A stretch of DNA of 64,000 nt from RYN-230 sp963720645 (GTDB taxonomy: Bacteria; Actinomycetota; Actinomycetes; Streptosporangiales; Streptosporangiaceae). The stretch lies in contig CAVRFX010000016.1 in assembly GCA_963720645.1 (NCBI GenBank), positions 62,001 to 126,000 on the forward strand, read 5' to 3'. Below the pieces are notes generated by a model. The model was not told the DNA's origin and made no database searches. It saw nothing but the letters and a program-made list of their open reading frames with translations. A program made the position numbers and the translations under genes. Of the stretch, positions 26,213-36,483 are shown piece after piece (positions within the stretch are counted from its first letter, which is position 1; every line of letters begins with the position of its first letter).

Positions 26213-26243
26213 CGGTGGGGGGTTTCAGGGGGGTTGGGCGACT

Positions 26244-27288
26244 TCAGGAGCGGGTGAGGACGACCTTGAGCGCGCCGGTGTCAGCCGCCCGGCTGAACAC
26301 GTCGTAGGCCTGCGTCGAACTCGTCCAGCCCGAAGTGGTGGGTGACGAACTTGGCCGCGTCGAGCTGGTGGCTGGTCACGCAGGCGGAGCAGCGTCGGCG
26401 TGGAGTAGGCGTCCACCAGCCCCGTCGTGATGGTGACGTTCTTGATCCACAGCTCCTCGAGGTGCAGGGTCGCGGGCTCGCCGTGCACGCCGATGTTGGC
26501 GATGTGGCCGCCGGGCCGGGCCAGCCTGGCCGCGAGCTCGAAGGTGGCGGGCACACCGACCGCCTCGATGGCGACGTCGGCGCCGAGCCCGTCGGTCAGC
26601 AGGCGGACGACTTCCACCGGGTCCTCGCCGGCGTTGTTGACGGTGACGTCGGCGCCGAACCGCTTCGCGGCCTCGAGCCGGCTGTCGGCCAGGTCGATCG
26701 CGACGATGTGGCTCGGGCTGAACAGCCGGGCGCCGATGATCGCCGACAGCCCGATCGGGCCGCGCCCGACGATCGCGACGACGTCACCGGGGCGACCTCG
26801 CCGTTGAGCACGCCGACCTCGTAGCCGGTGGGCAGGATGTCGGCCAGCATGAGGATCTCCTCATCGCTGACCCCGGCCGGCACCGGGTAGGTCGAGGTGT
26901 CGGCGAACGGCACCCGGACGTACTCGGCCTGGGTGCCGTCGATCATGTGGCCGAGGATCCAGCCGCCGCCGCCGAGGCACTGGCCCGTAGCGGCCCTCGC
27001 GGCAGAACCGGCAGGCGCCGCACGCGGTGATGCACGAGACGAGCACCCGGTCGCCGGGCTTGACGTTCTTGACGCCCGCGCCGACGGACTCGACGGTGCC
27101 GACGGCTTCGTGACCGAGGATCCGGCCGTCGGTGACCGCGGGCACGTCGCCCTTGAGGATGTGCAGGTCGGTGCCGCAGATGGTGACGGCGTCGACGCGC
27201 ACGATCGCGTCGGTGTCGGCGATGATTCCGGCTTCGGCACTTCTTCCCAGGCCTTCTGGCCTGGTCCGTGATAGACAAGCGCTCGCAT
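26244..27288 (-). pseudogene. Zinc-dependent alcohol dehydrogenase, five frameshifts
   Basis: A complete medium-chain dehydrogenase can be assembled across frames: MRALVYHGPGQKAWEEV, then ICGTDLHILKGDVP, GRILGHEAVGTVESVGAGV and CITACGACRFCREG (catalytic and structural zinc ligands), then GHMIDGTQAEYVRVP, then DVVAIVGRGPIGLSA (cofactor fold) and VAIEAVGVPATFELAARLARPGGH, then HQLDAAKFVTHHFGL, then ALKVVLTRS and a stop at 26244. The nucleotide motif is GRGPIGL rather than GxGxxG. Five frame changes in about 1 kb mean either decay or poor sequence. ATG 27288 has GGGAG upstream. Confidence 0.8.
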
Positions 27289-27378
27289 GAGCATCTCCCG
27301 GTGTTTGCCCGGGTCCTGGTCGGCTGTGACCCACCCGGGTCCGCCCTTCAGGCTGCGCTCGCCAGGGGCCTAACGGCA

Positions 27379-27392
27379 GGGCCGGAGGCCCC
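27379..27392. promoter_or_regulatory. Weak DosR-box-like site upstream of the alcohol dehydrogenase
   Basis: GGGCC-GGAG-GCCCC lies 91 nt upstream of the dehydrogenase ATG, close to the 95-100 nt seen for better sites in this window. It departs from GGGAC-N4-GTCCC at two arm positions and is also a plain GC palindrome, so it may be chance. Confidence 0.2.
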
Positions 27393-27899
27393 GTCCTGGG
27401 CATGCTGAACGTCCCGAGCGAGCCGCGGTCCCGGCCGGCTTATGAGCACGCCGCAGCCGCCGCGCCCTCCGCCGCCCCCGACCGCGCCTGCCTCGGCGCG
27501 TCCGCCGCCCGGCCCTCGGCGGCGCCGGCGCCATCGCGGTCAGCCGGCGGGTGCCCGTGCCATCGAGGACCGGGTAGCCCGGGCGCAGGCCGTGGCCCGG
27601 GAAATATCCTGGGGACGGCGTACGCTTTAGCTAAAGCAGGGGAACATGCGAAGGCGGTCGCACTGCACGGGCTAATGCTCTTGCCCGCCGATCATCGCCG
27701 CGTATGCGGTAGCTCTGAGCGGGTGCCAGCCTGGTGGCCGTTCTGAAAAATGTCTTCCTTCCGCGCAAGCGCGTGACGATATTTCCTGGCTGCCCCGGAC
27801 CTCGGCGGTCATATTTGAATTTCCTAGAGCCGAGGCTGGCATGGATCCGATTTTTCCCGCCCCCGATTTTCCCCGGGGGCTCGGCCGGGCACGCCTGCC
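27393..27899. promoter_or_regulatory. Intergenic region before the FtsH-like gene with a 14-bp palindrome
   Basis: About 500 nt without a supported gene. It contains the perfect palindrome GCTTTAGCTAAAGC at 27624-27637, unusual in AT content for this genome and a good operator candidate for the downstream protease gene. The remainder is Pro/Ala-type GC-rich sequence with no clear reading frame. Confidence 0.4.
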
Positions 27900-29809
27900 G
27901 TGCATCGGTCCACTCCGTCCCGCCCGGGTCCGCCGAACAGAATCAACAAGCTGAACAAGCGGCCGCCCGCGCCCCGCGCCGAAGCAGGCTCCGCGCTGGC
28001 CGATCTGGGTCATGCTGGCGGGCTGGTCCTCGGATCCCTCCTGCTCTTCCACCCGGGCTTCAAGAGCTCGACGACCCGGGACTTCAGCTACAGCGGCTTC
28101 GTCAGCGAAGTGACAGCCAATAAGGTCTCGACGGCGACGATCAGTTCGACGGGGCTGGTGACCGGCAAGCTTGATAACGGCGTCGCCTACAGCTCGCAGA
28201 TCCCCACCGCGCTGGGCGACAACGCACTTTCCCCTCTTCTCCTCACGCACAAGGTCCAGGTAACGGGCACCAGCTCGGGTGGCAACGCGGTGGCGAGCCT
28301 GATTTTCTCCCTGTGGCCACTGCTGCTCCTGGCGGGCCTCTTCATCTGGTTCGCCCGCCGCGGCCGCAAGCAGATCGGCGGAATCATGAGTTTTGGCCGG
28401 TCGAAGGCCAAGCTCTACGACGAGGAGAGGCCTTCCACGCGTTTCGCGGACATCGCCGGATATGAAGGCTCCAAGGCCGAGGTCATGGAAGTCGTCGACT
28501 ACCTGAAACACCCTGGCCGCTACGCGAGCGCGGGTGCGGTCGGTCCCAAGGGCGTGCTCATGGTGGGCCGCCCGGCACCGGGAAGACGCTGCTGGCGAAA
28601 GCGGTCGCGGGTGAGGCAGGGGTGCCGTTCTTCGCCCTCAGCGGGTCGAGCTTCGTCGAGATGTTCGTCGGCGTCGGCGCATCGAGGGTGCGAATCTTTT
28701 CGAGGACGCCCGCAAGCATGCGCCGTCGATCATCTTCATCGATGAGATCGACGCCATCGGCGGCCGCCGCGGCCCCGGCGGGTTCGGCTCGAACGACGAG
28801 CGCGAGCAGACCCTCAACCAGCTGCTATCCGACATGGACGGATTCGAGCCGGGGGCCAGCGTGGTGGTGATGGAGCGACCAACCGGGCCGAGATCCTCGA
28901 TACGGCCCTGCTGCGGCCCGGCCGCTTCGACCGGACGGTGGAGATTCCCCTGCCCAACCAGAAGGAACGGATGGCGATCCTGGCCATCCACGGGCGGGGC
29001 AGGACACTCGGGCCCGACGTGGATCTCGACGTGGTGTCACGGGGGACACCGGGGTTCTCGGGCGCCGATCTGGCCAACCTCATGAACGAAGCGGCCATCA
29101 ACGCCGTACGGGATGGGCGCAATGTCCTGTCCGCCGACGACTTCGCCGCGGCGCGGGACCGCCTGCTGATCGGCCGGCGCGACGGTCCAACGCGCTGCTG
29201 CCCGAGGAGAAGCGCTCCGTCGCCGTGCACGAGGCGGGCCATGCCTGGTCGCTGTCCTGTCGAGCACGCCGACCCGGTGGCGAAGGTCACCATCCTCCCC
29301 CGTGGCGCGGCGCTCGGGGTGACCGAGCAGTTGCCGGAGTCCGAACGCCACCTGTATCCCCAGAGCTACCTCACCGACACGCTCGCGGTGCGGCTCGGCG
29401 GCCGGGCCGCGGAGATCATCGTCCTCGGGGAGCCATCGACCGGCGCGGCGGATGACCTGGCGGGCGCGACGGGATCGCCACCCGCATGGTGCGGGAGTGG
29501 GGCTTCTCCACCGAGGTCGGGCCCATCGGCTACGGCCCGGAAGGACCGAGCCGGGACAATCCGTTCGCGGGCCGTCCCTACGCCGAGGAAACCCAGCGAT
29601 CCATCGACCGGGAAGTGGCCAAGCTGCTCCGCGAAGCCGAGAGCCGGGCGACCCTGCTGCTGCGCACGAACCTGGACACTCTCAAGCGGGTGGTCGATCT
29701 CCTGCTCGAACGGGAGACCATCGACGGCTCGGATCTGGCCGCCATCGTCGGGGTGCCGGCCGCCACGCCGAACCTGACATGGTCTGGGCCCCCCACGCGG
29801 TGGCGATGA
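27900..29809 (+). pseudogene. FtsH-type membrane AAA+ zinc protease, about eight frameshifts
   Basis: All parts of a membrane-bound FtsH-like protease are present but spread over three frames. They are: a membrane anchor (RWPIWVMLAG then LVLGSLLLFHPG), an extracytoplasmic loop (FSYSGFVSEVTANKVSTATI), a second helix, FADIAGYEGSKAEV, Walker A PGTGKTLLAKAV, Walker B SIIFIDEIDAIGGRRG, arginine-finger region LLRPGRFDRTVEIPLP, zinc site VHEAGHA near 29225, and the third ligand region GAADDLAGAT. The last frame ends at 29809. The true start is unclear because the N-terminus itself shifts frame; 27900 is the first in-frame GTG. About 620 residues once repaired, normal for the family. Confidence 0.82.
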
Positions 29810-29900
29810 CGCCGGCCGGGGCGGAGCAGGGCCGGGTCACCGGGCTCAACGGGAAGACCCCGCCGCCCAGCTGACCGGGGCCCCTCCCGCCCGGGCGCAT

Positions 29901-29948
29901 CAGCGCGGTGCATCGTGCGTGCCAGGACGCACACGATGCACCGCGCTG
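29901..29948. terminator. Long inverted repeat between the FtsH-like and pirin genes
   Basis: Arms 29901-29917 and 29932-29948 match perfectly over 17 bp, and four further inner pairs (29917-29920 with 29927-29930) extend the stem past a one-base bulge. It sits between two converging genes, so a bidirectional terminator is the simplest role. Confidence 0.7.
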
Positions 29949-29964
29949 AGGTGATCCCGGGTGG

Positions 29965-30961
29965 CTACAGGACGTCGTGGCCGGGGTGCGGCTCCGCCGG
30001 GACCCCGGCGCGCTGGGCCGGGATGCTGCCCAGCCGGCCCGCCTGGAAGTCCTCGAACGCCTGCACCAGTTCATCACGCGTGTTCATCACAAACGGGCCG
30101 TACGCGGCGACCGGCTCGCGGATGGGCTGCCCGCCGAGGACCAGGATGTCCAGCTCGCGGCCGGGTCCTTCCTGGTCCGCGCGGCCCCCACGGTGATCGC
30201 GTCGCCCGCGCCGAACACCGCGAGCTGCCCGGTGCGGACCGGGCGGTGGTCCGGGCCGACCGTGCCCGAGCCGCCCAGCACGTAGACCAGCCCGTTGAAG
30301 TCGCTGCGCCAGGGCAGGCGCAGCTGGGCCCCGGGCTGCAGGGTCACGTGCAGCAGGCTGATCGGCGTGTGCGTGACGCCGGGACCGGGGTGCCCGGCCA
30401 GGTCGCCGGCGATGACCCGGATCAGCGCGCCGCCGTCGGGCGAGGACAGCAGCGAGACCTGCTGGGCCCGGATGTCCTGGTAGCGCGGGGCGGTCATCTT
30501 GAGCTCCGGGGCAGGTTCACCCACAGCTGGAAGCCGTGGAACAGCCCGCCGCTCATGACCAGCTCCTCGGGAGGCTCCTCGATGTGCAGGATCCCGCCGC
30601 CGGCGGTCATCCACTGCGTGTCGCCGTTGGTGATCAGGCCGCCGCCGCCGTTGGAGTCCTGGTGGCGGAAGACGCCGTCGATGATGTAGGTGACGGTCTC
30701 GAAGCCGCGGTGCGGGTGCCAGGGCGTGCCCTTGGGCTCACCCGGTGCGTACTCGACCTCGCCCATCTGGTCCATGTGGATGAAGGGGTCAAGCTTCGCC
30801 AGGTCCACGCCGGCGAAGGCCCGGCGGACCGGGAAGCCCTCTCCCTCGAAACCGGACGGGGCGGTGGTCACCGACACGACCGGCCGCTCGGCCGCGGTCG
30901 CGGCGTCGGGCTCCGGGACGCGGGGCAGGACCAGAATGTCCTCTACAGTCACCGCTGGCAT
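29965..30961 (-). pseudogene. Pirin-family cupin protein, two frameshifts
   Basis: Pirins are iron-binding bicupins, some with quercetinase activity. The N-terminal cupin reads FAGVDLAKLDPFIHMDQMGE and GTPWHPHRGFETVTYIIDG, with metal-binding histidines, then QWMTAGGGILHIE. The frame changes near 30510 (to ISLLHVTLQPGAQLRLPW and LVYVLGGSGTVG). It changes again near 30170 (to GQPIREPVAAYGPFVMNTRDE and a stop at 29965). The second half needs both shifts. ATG 30961 has an AGGAG-like site just upstream. About 330 residues when joined. Confidence 0.8.
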
Positions 30962-31233
30962 GACATCTCCTCTGTTGAGCCTTCTCGGCCAGCCTAAACG
31001 CCTGGTTAGCGCGCCTGCTGCTGTCCTTCCCAGCCTCTCGCGGGCCGTAGTACGCCTAACGATAGTTGACCGTTCAACATTCCCGGTGGCCGGTGGCCCG
31101 CGGCGGGAGCTGGTGGCGGGGCGCCCGGGAGGCGGAGGGGGCCGGGGGTGAGGTTTTCGTTGCGGCGATGGGAGGGTCAGGACAGCGGACGCGCGGGTGC
31201 GGGCCCCCTGTCCACAGGCGCGGCGGCCCGCGG

Positions 31234-31911
31234 TCAGGGGAGTTTCCAGTCGATGCCGCCGCGCGCCGCCCTCCTCCAGCAGCCGCTGGCGCGGCTGAAC
31301 GGGCGGGAGCCGAAGAACCCGCGGTCGGCGGAGTTGGGGCTCGGGTGCGGTGACTCGATGCAGCCGCACCCCGCCGAGCAGGGGGGCCAGGTTCCGCGCG
31401 TCACGGCCCCAGAGAATCGCGACCAGCGGGCGGTCCCGCGCGGCCAGGGCCTTGATCGCCTGCTCGGTGACCTCTTCCCAGCCCCGGCCGCGGTGCGCGC
31501 CCGGTTTGCGTGGCTCGACGGTGAGCACCCGGTTAAGCAGCATCACGCCGCGCTCGGTCCACGGGCTCAGGTCGCCGTTCGACGGCGCCGGGTAGCCGAG
31601 ATCGCGGCGTACTCGCGGAAGATGTTGACCAGGCTGGCCGGCAGCCGGCGGATCTCCGGCGCGACCGAGAAGCTCAGGCCGACCGGGTTGCCCGGCGTCG
31701 GGTACGGGTCCTGGCCGACGATCAGCACCCGCACGTCGGCGAACGGCTGCTGGAACGCGCGGAGTACCCGGTCGCCCGCCGGCAGGTAACTGCGGCCCGC
31801 CGCCACCTCGGCGCGCAGGAAGTCGCCCATCGCGCGGATATGGTCCGCCACCGGGGCCAGGGCCTCGGCCCACCCCTTCTCGACGATCTCGCTTAGCTCT
31901 CGGCCTGCCAC
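31234..31911 (-). pseudogene. ung: Uracil-DNA glycosylase, frameshifted
   Basis: This DNA-repair enzyme removes uracil from DNA. The catalytic water-activating loop VLIVGQDPYPTPG and GLSFSV are in the first frame. LSPWTERGVMLLNRVLTVEP and LVAILWGRDARNLAPLL are in the second. SPHPSPNSADRGFFGSRPFS and IDWKLP are in the third block, ending at 31234. Between GSRPFS and IDW the text reads SGCWRRAARG, while a neighbouring frame gives the family-like RLLEEGGAR, so two compensating indels are likely there too. GTG 31911 is the start. All active-site segments exist, so a misread functional gene is possible. Confidence 0.82.
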
Positions 31912-32261
31912 GCAGCCACTCTAGGGCTCGCGGGCGCCCCGCCGCGGCAGGCCACGCGATTTGCTTTCGAACAAATATTTCAAAATTTTCGTGGCCGCCC
32001 AGGCTGGCCCGCGCGGGCGGCGGCCGGCTGGTGGCCGGCCGAGTGGCGCCGCCGGGGACTCTCCGGCTGGCGACTCCGGGGAGTGGCCGGCGGAAGCGGG
32101 GCCCGGCCGCCCGGCCACTGGCGGGCCGGCCACGCGGGGCCGGCCACCTGGCGGGGCCTGCGACTGGCGGGCTGGCTTACCTGCGGGCGGGCCCACCCGG
32201 CGGGCCGGCGCACCTGCGGGCGGGCCCACCCGGCGGGCCGGCGACCTGCGGGCGGGCTGGA
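31912..32261. repeat. Non-coding GC-rich region with degenerate repeats
   Basis: The 350 nt start with an AT-rich block (about 31952-31988) that may carry the ung promoter, then become extremely GC-rich. Units of 33 bp begin at 32179 and 32212, with a third, 1 bp shorter in phase, at 32244. Further degenerate GGCCGGC-type repeats precede them. No gene is supported here. Confidence 0.5.
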
Positions 32262-32447
32262 TCAGCTGTGGATGCTGAAGTCCGCGCTGAGCGTGGCCGG
32301 GGTGCCGATCTGGACCTGGTAGGCGCCCAATTCGACGGCCGGCGGGCTGTCGGACTCGATATCACCCGGCGTCACGGCCAGGACCGACACCGGGAACGAC
32401 ACCTGCACGGTCTTGGACTGCCCCGCGCCGAGCGCTCCGGGGTCATC
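32262..32447 (-). pseudogene. Fragment of a GH3 beta-glucosidase C-terminal Fn3-like domain
   Basis: About 60 codons end in a proper stop and read LGAGQSKTVQVSFPVSVLAV, then PPAVELGAYQVQIG and DFSIHS. This pattern (GQS-TV-F-L...PG-Y-V-VG) is the final Fn3-like strand set of glycoside hydrolase family 3 enzymes. Nothing upstream on this strand continues the enzyme, because the AlkB-like gene lies there on the opposite strand. It is most likely the stump of a deleted gene. Confidence 0.55.
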
Positions 32448-32487
32448 GGGTCGAACACATATTTGATTCGTGACATATGCTCGGACC

Positions 32488-33116
32488 ATGGAGACTGGCC
32501 TGCAGGGATCCCTGCTCGACCTGTGCGACCAGCCGGTCCGGGGCCGCTCGGGGCGTCGGTGCACCGGACCATGCTCGACCACGGCGCCTGGGTGGATTTC
32601 CGGCCCGGCTGGATGGCGGGGGCCGACGTCCTGTTCGAGCGGCTGCGCGACGCCGTGCCCTGGCGGGAGGAACGGCGCCGGATGTACGACCGGGTGGTCG
32701 AGGTACCCCGGCTGCTCTGCTTCTACGGCGAGGGTGAGGCCCTGCCCGATCCCGTGCTGACCGCGGCGCGGGAGGCCCTCGGCCTGCACTACCGGCCGGA
32801 CCTGGGTGAGCCGCTGTGCACCGCCGGCCTGTGCCTCTACCGGGACGGCCGGGACAGCGTCGCCTGGCACGGTGACCGGATCGGCCGGGGGGCCAGGGAG
32901 GACACCGTGGTGGCCATCCTGTCCCTGGGCGCGCCGCGCGCCCTGCTGCTGCGGCCCCGCGGCGGCGGCCCGGCGCTGCGCCACGACATCGGCCACGGCG
33001 ACCTGCTGGTGATGGGCGGCAGCTGCCAGCGCACCTGGGAGCACGCGGTGCCGAAAACGGCCCGGCCCGCCGGCCCGCGGATCAGCGTGCAGTTCCGGCC
33101 GCACGACGTGCGCTGA
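32488..33116 (+). pseudogene. AlkB-like 2OG-Fe(II) dioxygenase, one frameshift near the start
   Basis: This is an oxidative DNA/RNA alkylation-repair enzyme family. The body reads VDFRPGWMAGADVLFERL, CLYRDGRDSVAWHGDRIG (HxD iron ligands), AILSLGAPRALLLRPRGGG, HGDLLVMGGSCQRTWEHAVPK (distal His) and RISVQFRP (2OG arginine). ATG 32488 opens METGLQGSLLDLCDQPVRG; the frame then shifts near 32545 to continue GASVHRTMLDHGAWV. Repaired length is about 209 residues, normal for actinobacterial members. The AT-rich patch at 32456-32485 may be its promoter. Confidence 0.8.
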
Positions 33117-33192
33117 GCCCGCTGGGCGGGAGCCAGGCAGCCGCAGACATGAGGCGCCGGAGACACGGGGCGCCGGGCGGGAACCGGCCGGG

Positions 33193-33801
33193 TCAGAGCG
33201 TGAAGCCGGCCTCCAGCTGGGCCAGGCCCGTGTTGACCGAGGCGAAGATGGCGTCCAGGTCGATCTCGCCCCGTTCCAGGACCGGCAGCGTGGTGGCCAG
33301 GATGACCCCGAAGATCGCGCCGGACAGCGAGCGCACCGCCGGGTCATCGGCCTTGCGCCCCATCCGCGGGGCCAGCACGGCCGCCGTGACGTCGATGGTG
33401 CGGGCGAACTCGTCCAGCGCCCGGGCCCGGATCTCCGGCACGGCCATGGTCAGCTCGGTGGTCTGCCGGAACCGCTCGCGCTCCTCCGGGGTGAACCCGG
33501 CCCGGGCGGCGGCCACGGCGGCCCGCACCGCGGCCAGCGGGCTCAGCCCGGGCGGCTGGGCCTCCAGCGCCTCCAGGGTCAGCAGATCGAGGTCGTCCTG
33601 CAGGACCACGTCTTCCTTGGTCGGGAAGTACCGGTAGAACGTCGCCGGCGAGACCTCGGCCGCCTCGGCGATCTGCTCGACCCGGGTCGCGGTGTAGCCC
33701 TGCTCACCGAACAGCCGTAGCGCGTGCTCCCGGATGGAAGCACGCGTCCTGGCCTTCTTGCGTTCCCGCAGCCCGGGCTGGTCATCGTCGTGCGTGCTCA
33801 T
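33193..33801 (-). CDS. TetR-family transcriptional repressor
   Basis: This 202-residue regulator has an N-terminal helix-turn-helix (TRASIREHALRLFGEQGYTATRVEQIAEAAEVSPATFYRYF, given here in part) and a C-terminal ligand domain of the mycofactocin/AcrR-like type (TPEERERFRQTTELTMAVPEI). The gene lies immediately downstream of the MFS exporter and overlaps its end by 20 nt. It probably represses the shared promoter at 35540-35569, where a dyad lies between the -35 and -10 elements. Confidence 0.9.
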   Translation of the reverse strand: MSTHDDDQPGLRERKKARTRASIREHALRLFGEQGYTATRVEQIAEAAEVSPATFYRYFPTKEDVVLQDDLDLLTLEALEAQPPGLSPLAAVRAAVAAARAGFTPEERERFRQTTELTMAVPEIRARALDEFARTIDVTAAVLAPRMGRKADDPAVRSLSGAIFGVILATTLPVLERGEIDLDAIFASVNTGLAQLEAGFTL

Positions 33802-35487
33802 GACCCTGATCCTGCCCGTCCGGGTCCGGCTGCGCGAGCGGAGCGCCGGCTCCGGGTGCTGCGCCGGTGGCCGGATCGGGTCCCGCGCCGGTGGCCGCGG
33901 CCGCTGGGCGGGCCGCCGCCTTGGGCTGGCGGGGCAGGAAGACCAGCGCGAGCAGGGCGCTGAGCCCCGCGATGCCCGCGCACACGGCCAGCATGACGTC
34001 CAGGCCGTGCGCGAACGCGGCGCGCACCTCGCCGAGCAGCGCGGCCGAGTGCAGCACGCCCGCCACCCCGACTCCGGCCGCGACCCCGGTCCGCACCGCG
34101 CCGGCGGCCACGGCCGGAAGCCCGCCCAGGTCGAGATGGCTGCGGTAGGCGGACAGCAGGACCGTGCCCAGCACCGCCACCCCGATCGTGGCCCCGACCT
34201 GGCGCATCGCGGTGATCAGCGCCGACCCGGAGCCGCTCCGCTCCGCGGACAGGGCGCCGAGCGCGGCGTTCATGGCGGCCGGCATGGCCAGCCCCAGGCC
34301 CAGCCCGGCCACCGCGTACCACGTCGCGGTGAACGCGGACCCGCTGGCGGCGCTGGTGGTGGCGCCCACGGCCAGGCCGGCGGCCATCACCACGAAGCCG
34401 GCCGTGACCAGGATCCTGGGGCCGACCGGGGGACCGCCCGCGGGGAGGCCGTCCGGCCCCTTCGGGGCGTCTGCAGGCGGGTGCCGCCCACCATGCCGAT
34501 CACCATGCCGCCGATCATCGGCAGCATCCGCAGCCCGGTGGCGAAGGAGTCCAGGCCCCGCACTTCCTGGAAGTACTGCGGCATCGCGAACAGGATGCCG
34601 AACATCGCGAACGAGACGAACGTGGTCAGGATCGTGCCCCAGGTGAAGGCGGCCGAGCGGAACAGCTCCAGCTGGATCAGCGCCTGGCCCCGGCGCCCGG
34701 CCCGGCGCTCCCAGGCCACGAACAGGGCCAGCACCAGCGCGCCCGCCAGGATCGTGGTGGCGGCGGCCGGGTTGCCCCAGCCGTCCTGGCCCGCCTTGAT
34801 GCACCCGTAGGTCACCGCGGCCAGCCCCAGGCTGGACAGGATGATCCCGGGGACGTCGATCCGGGCGGCACGGGCGCCGCGCGATTCGGGCATCAGCAGC
34901 GCCACGGCGACGAGCGCGACCGCCACCACCGGCACATTGATCAGGAAGACCGAGCCCCACCAGAAGTTGTCCAGCAGCCAGCCGCCCAGCAGCGGGCCGA
35001 CCGGGAAGGCGATGAACGTCGCGCCCATCACCACCGCGATCGCCCGCGGCCGCTCGTCCGGGGCGAACAGCACCGGCAGCACGGCGATCGACATCGGGAA
35101 GATCATCGCAGCGCCGAGGCCGAGCACGGCGCGGGCCGCGATCAGCTCGCCCGCGGACCCGGCGAACGCGCACGCGGCCGAGCTGGCGCCGAACACCACC
35201 AGCGCGATCAGCAGCATCTTCTTGCGCCCGGCCCGGTCACCCAGCATCCCGGCGGGCAGCAGGGCCGCGGCCAGGGCCAGGCTGTAGGCCGCCGAGAACC
35301 ACTGCAGGTCGGTGGTGGACGCGTGCAGCTGGATGGACAGGACCGGCAGCGCCAGGTTGAGCACGGTCAGGTCGAGCCCGACCACGAGCACGCTGGCCGA
35401 GATGGCGATCAGCGCCCACCACCGGCGCGCGTCCGAACCATCGGGCCGGGCCGGCGAGGTCCGCGTGCCGCTGGCTTCTGCACTCAT
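33782..35487 (-). CDS. MFS drug exporter (DHA2/EmrB-QacA type), one frameshift
   Basis: This is a 14-helix-type proton antiporter. The N-terminal half includes VLVVGLDLTVLNLALPVLS, motif A LGDRAGRKKMLL and motif C-like AFPVGPLLGGWLLDNFWW. The frame shifts around 34470, after GMVGGTRLQTP, to a second half (GPRILVTAGFVVMAAGLAVG, SALITAMRQVGATIGVAVLG). Repaired length is about 568 residues. ATG 35487 has GGAGG upstream. It heads a two-gene operon with the TetR regulator. Confidence 0.85.
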
Positions 35488-35539
35488 GAGTCACCATCCT
35501 CCGCTGGGTAGTTCTCCTGCGAGAGCTAACCTTAAATAA

Positions 35540-35569
35540 AAGCTACTCTCATTTCAGAGTGAGTGTCAA
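35540..35569 (-). promoter_or_regulatory. Promoter and probable TetR operator of the exporter operon
   Basis: On the minus strand a perfect -35 (TTGACA, 35564-35569) is followed after 18 nt by a -10-like TAGCTT (35540-35545). An ACTCT...AGAGT dyad at 35545-35560 fills the spacer. A repressor bound there would block RNA polymerase, and the TetR gene is in the operon it controls. Confidence 0.6.
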
Positions 35570-35729
35570 CCTGGTCTGGGGTGGTGAAGGCGGTGCTGGC
35601 GTGCTGTCGGCGTTGGCGGCGCGCATGAATCAGGCGGCGGCCTGTTAGGGAGGTGTCAGGACCCGGCCCGGACCGCGGACCAGGAGGTTAGCTGGACGCC
35701 GGAAACCCCGTTTGAGAAGGAGCATCTCC

Positions 35730-36263
35730 GTGCACGGCGCTCGTCGGATCATCATCGGCACCAGCGGGACACCGGGCAGCCTGCAGGCCCTGCGCTATGC
35801 CGCCGGGATCGCGCGGGACAACGACGCCACCCTCGTCCCCGTGCTGGCCTGGCTGCCGCCGGGCGGCGACCTCGCCGACCGCAGGCATCCCTCCGGTTTC
35901 CTGCGGCAGGTCTGGCGGGACGCGGCGTGGCTCGAGATGTGGACGGCACTCGAGATGGCCTGGGGCGGGATCTCCCCGGCGGGGCGCCCGGCTGAGCCGA
36001 GGGTGCTCCGCGGCGAAGCCGGCGAGGTGCTCGTCGCGGCCGCTTGCGAGCCCGACGACCTGCTAGTCTTGGGGGCCGGCCGCCGCGGGGCCGTCCGCCA
36101 CGCGGTCAGCTCCCGGGTGAGCCGGTACTGCCTGGCCCACGCGATGTGCCCGGTCGTGGCCGTGCCCCCGGCGGATCTTGACCACGCCGCCGGCCACGGG
36201 CTGCGCGGCTGGGCTTTCCGGCACCGGGCCCTCCCGCACGGCGCCGTATCCGCGGGCCGTTAA
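35730..36263 (+). CDS. Universal stress protein, single Usp domain
   Basis: This UspA-family protein of 177 residues begins with RRIIIGTSGTPGSLQALRYAAG, has LLVLGAGRRGAVRHAVSSRVS as the nucleotide-binding region (G-x2-G-x9-S pattern with changes) and ends CPVVAVPP plus a 25-residue tail. GTG 35730 is chosen because GAGAAGGAG lies 7 nt before it; a longer TTG start at 35712 would place that site inside the gene. Usp genes are frequent DosR-type targets. It stands alone upstream of the acetate-kinase gene, on the other strand. Confidence 0.82.
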   Translation: MHGARRIIIGTSGTPGSLQALRYAAGIARDNDATLVPVLAWLPPGGDLADRRHPSGFLRQVWRDAAWLEMWTALEMAWGGISPAGRPAEPRVLRGEAGEVLVAAACEPDDLLVLGAGRRGAVRHAVSSRVSRYCLAHAMCPVVAVPPADLDHAAGHGLRGWAFRHRALPHGAVSAGR

Positions 36264-36483
36264 CCGTGGCCTGCCCGGGATCGGCGGGCGCGCATCACGC
36301 CCGGCCGGCCCGCCGCGGAGCGTGCCCGGCCGGCGAAGGTCTGGTAGATCTCGCCGGCCTGCTCGCGGCGGCCGCTCCATTTCCGTGATCGCGGTCGATA
36401 TCTGCCGCGATAGCGCCCCCTATCGACCGGGATCATGAAGATCCCCTGGGGGCACCGGCCACCCACGTTCCGCGCGGGCTCGG

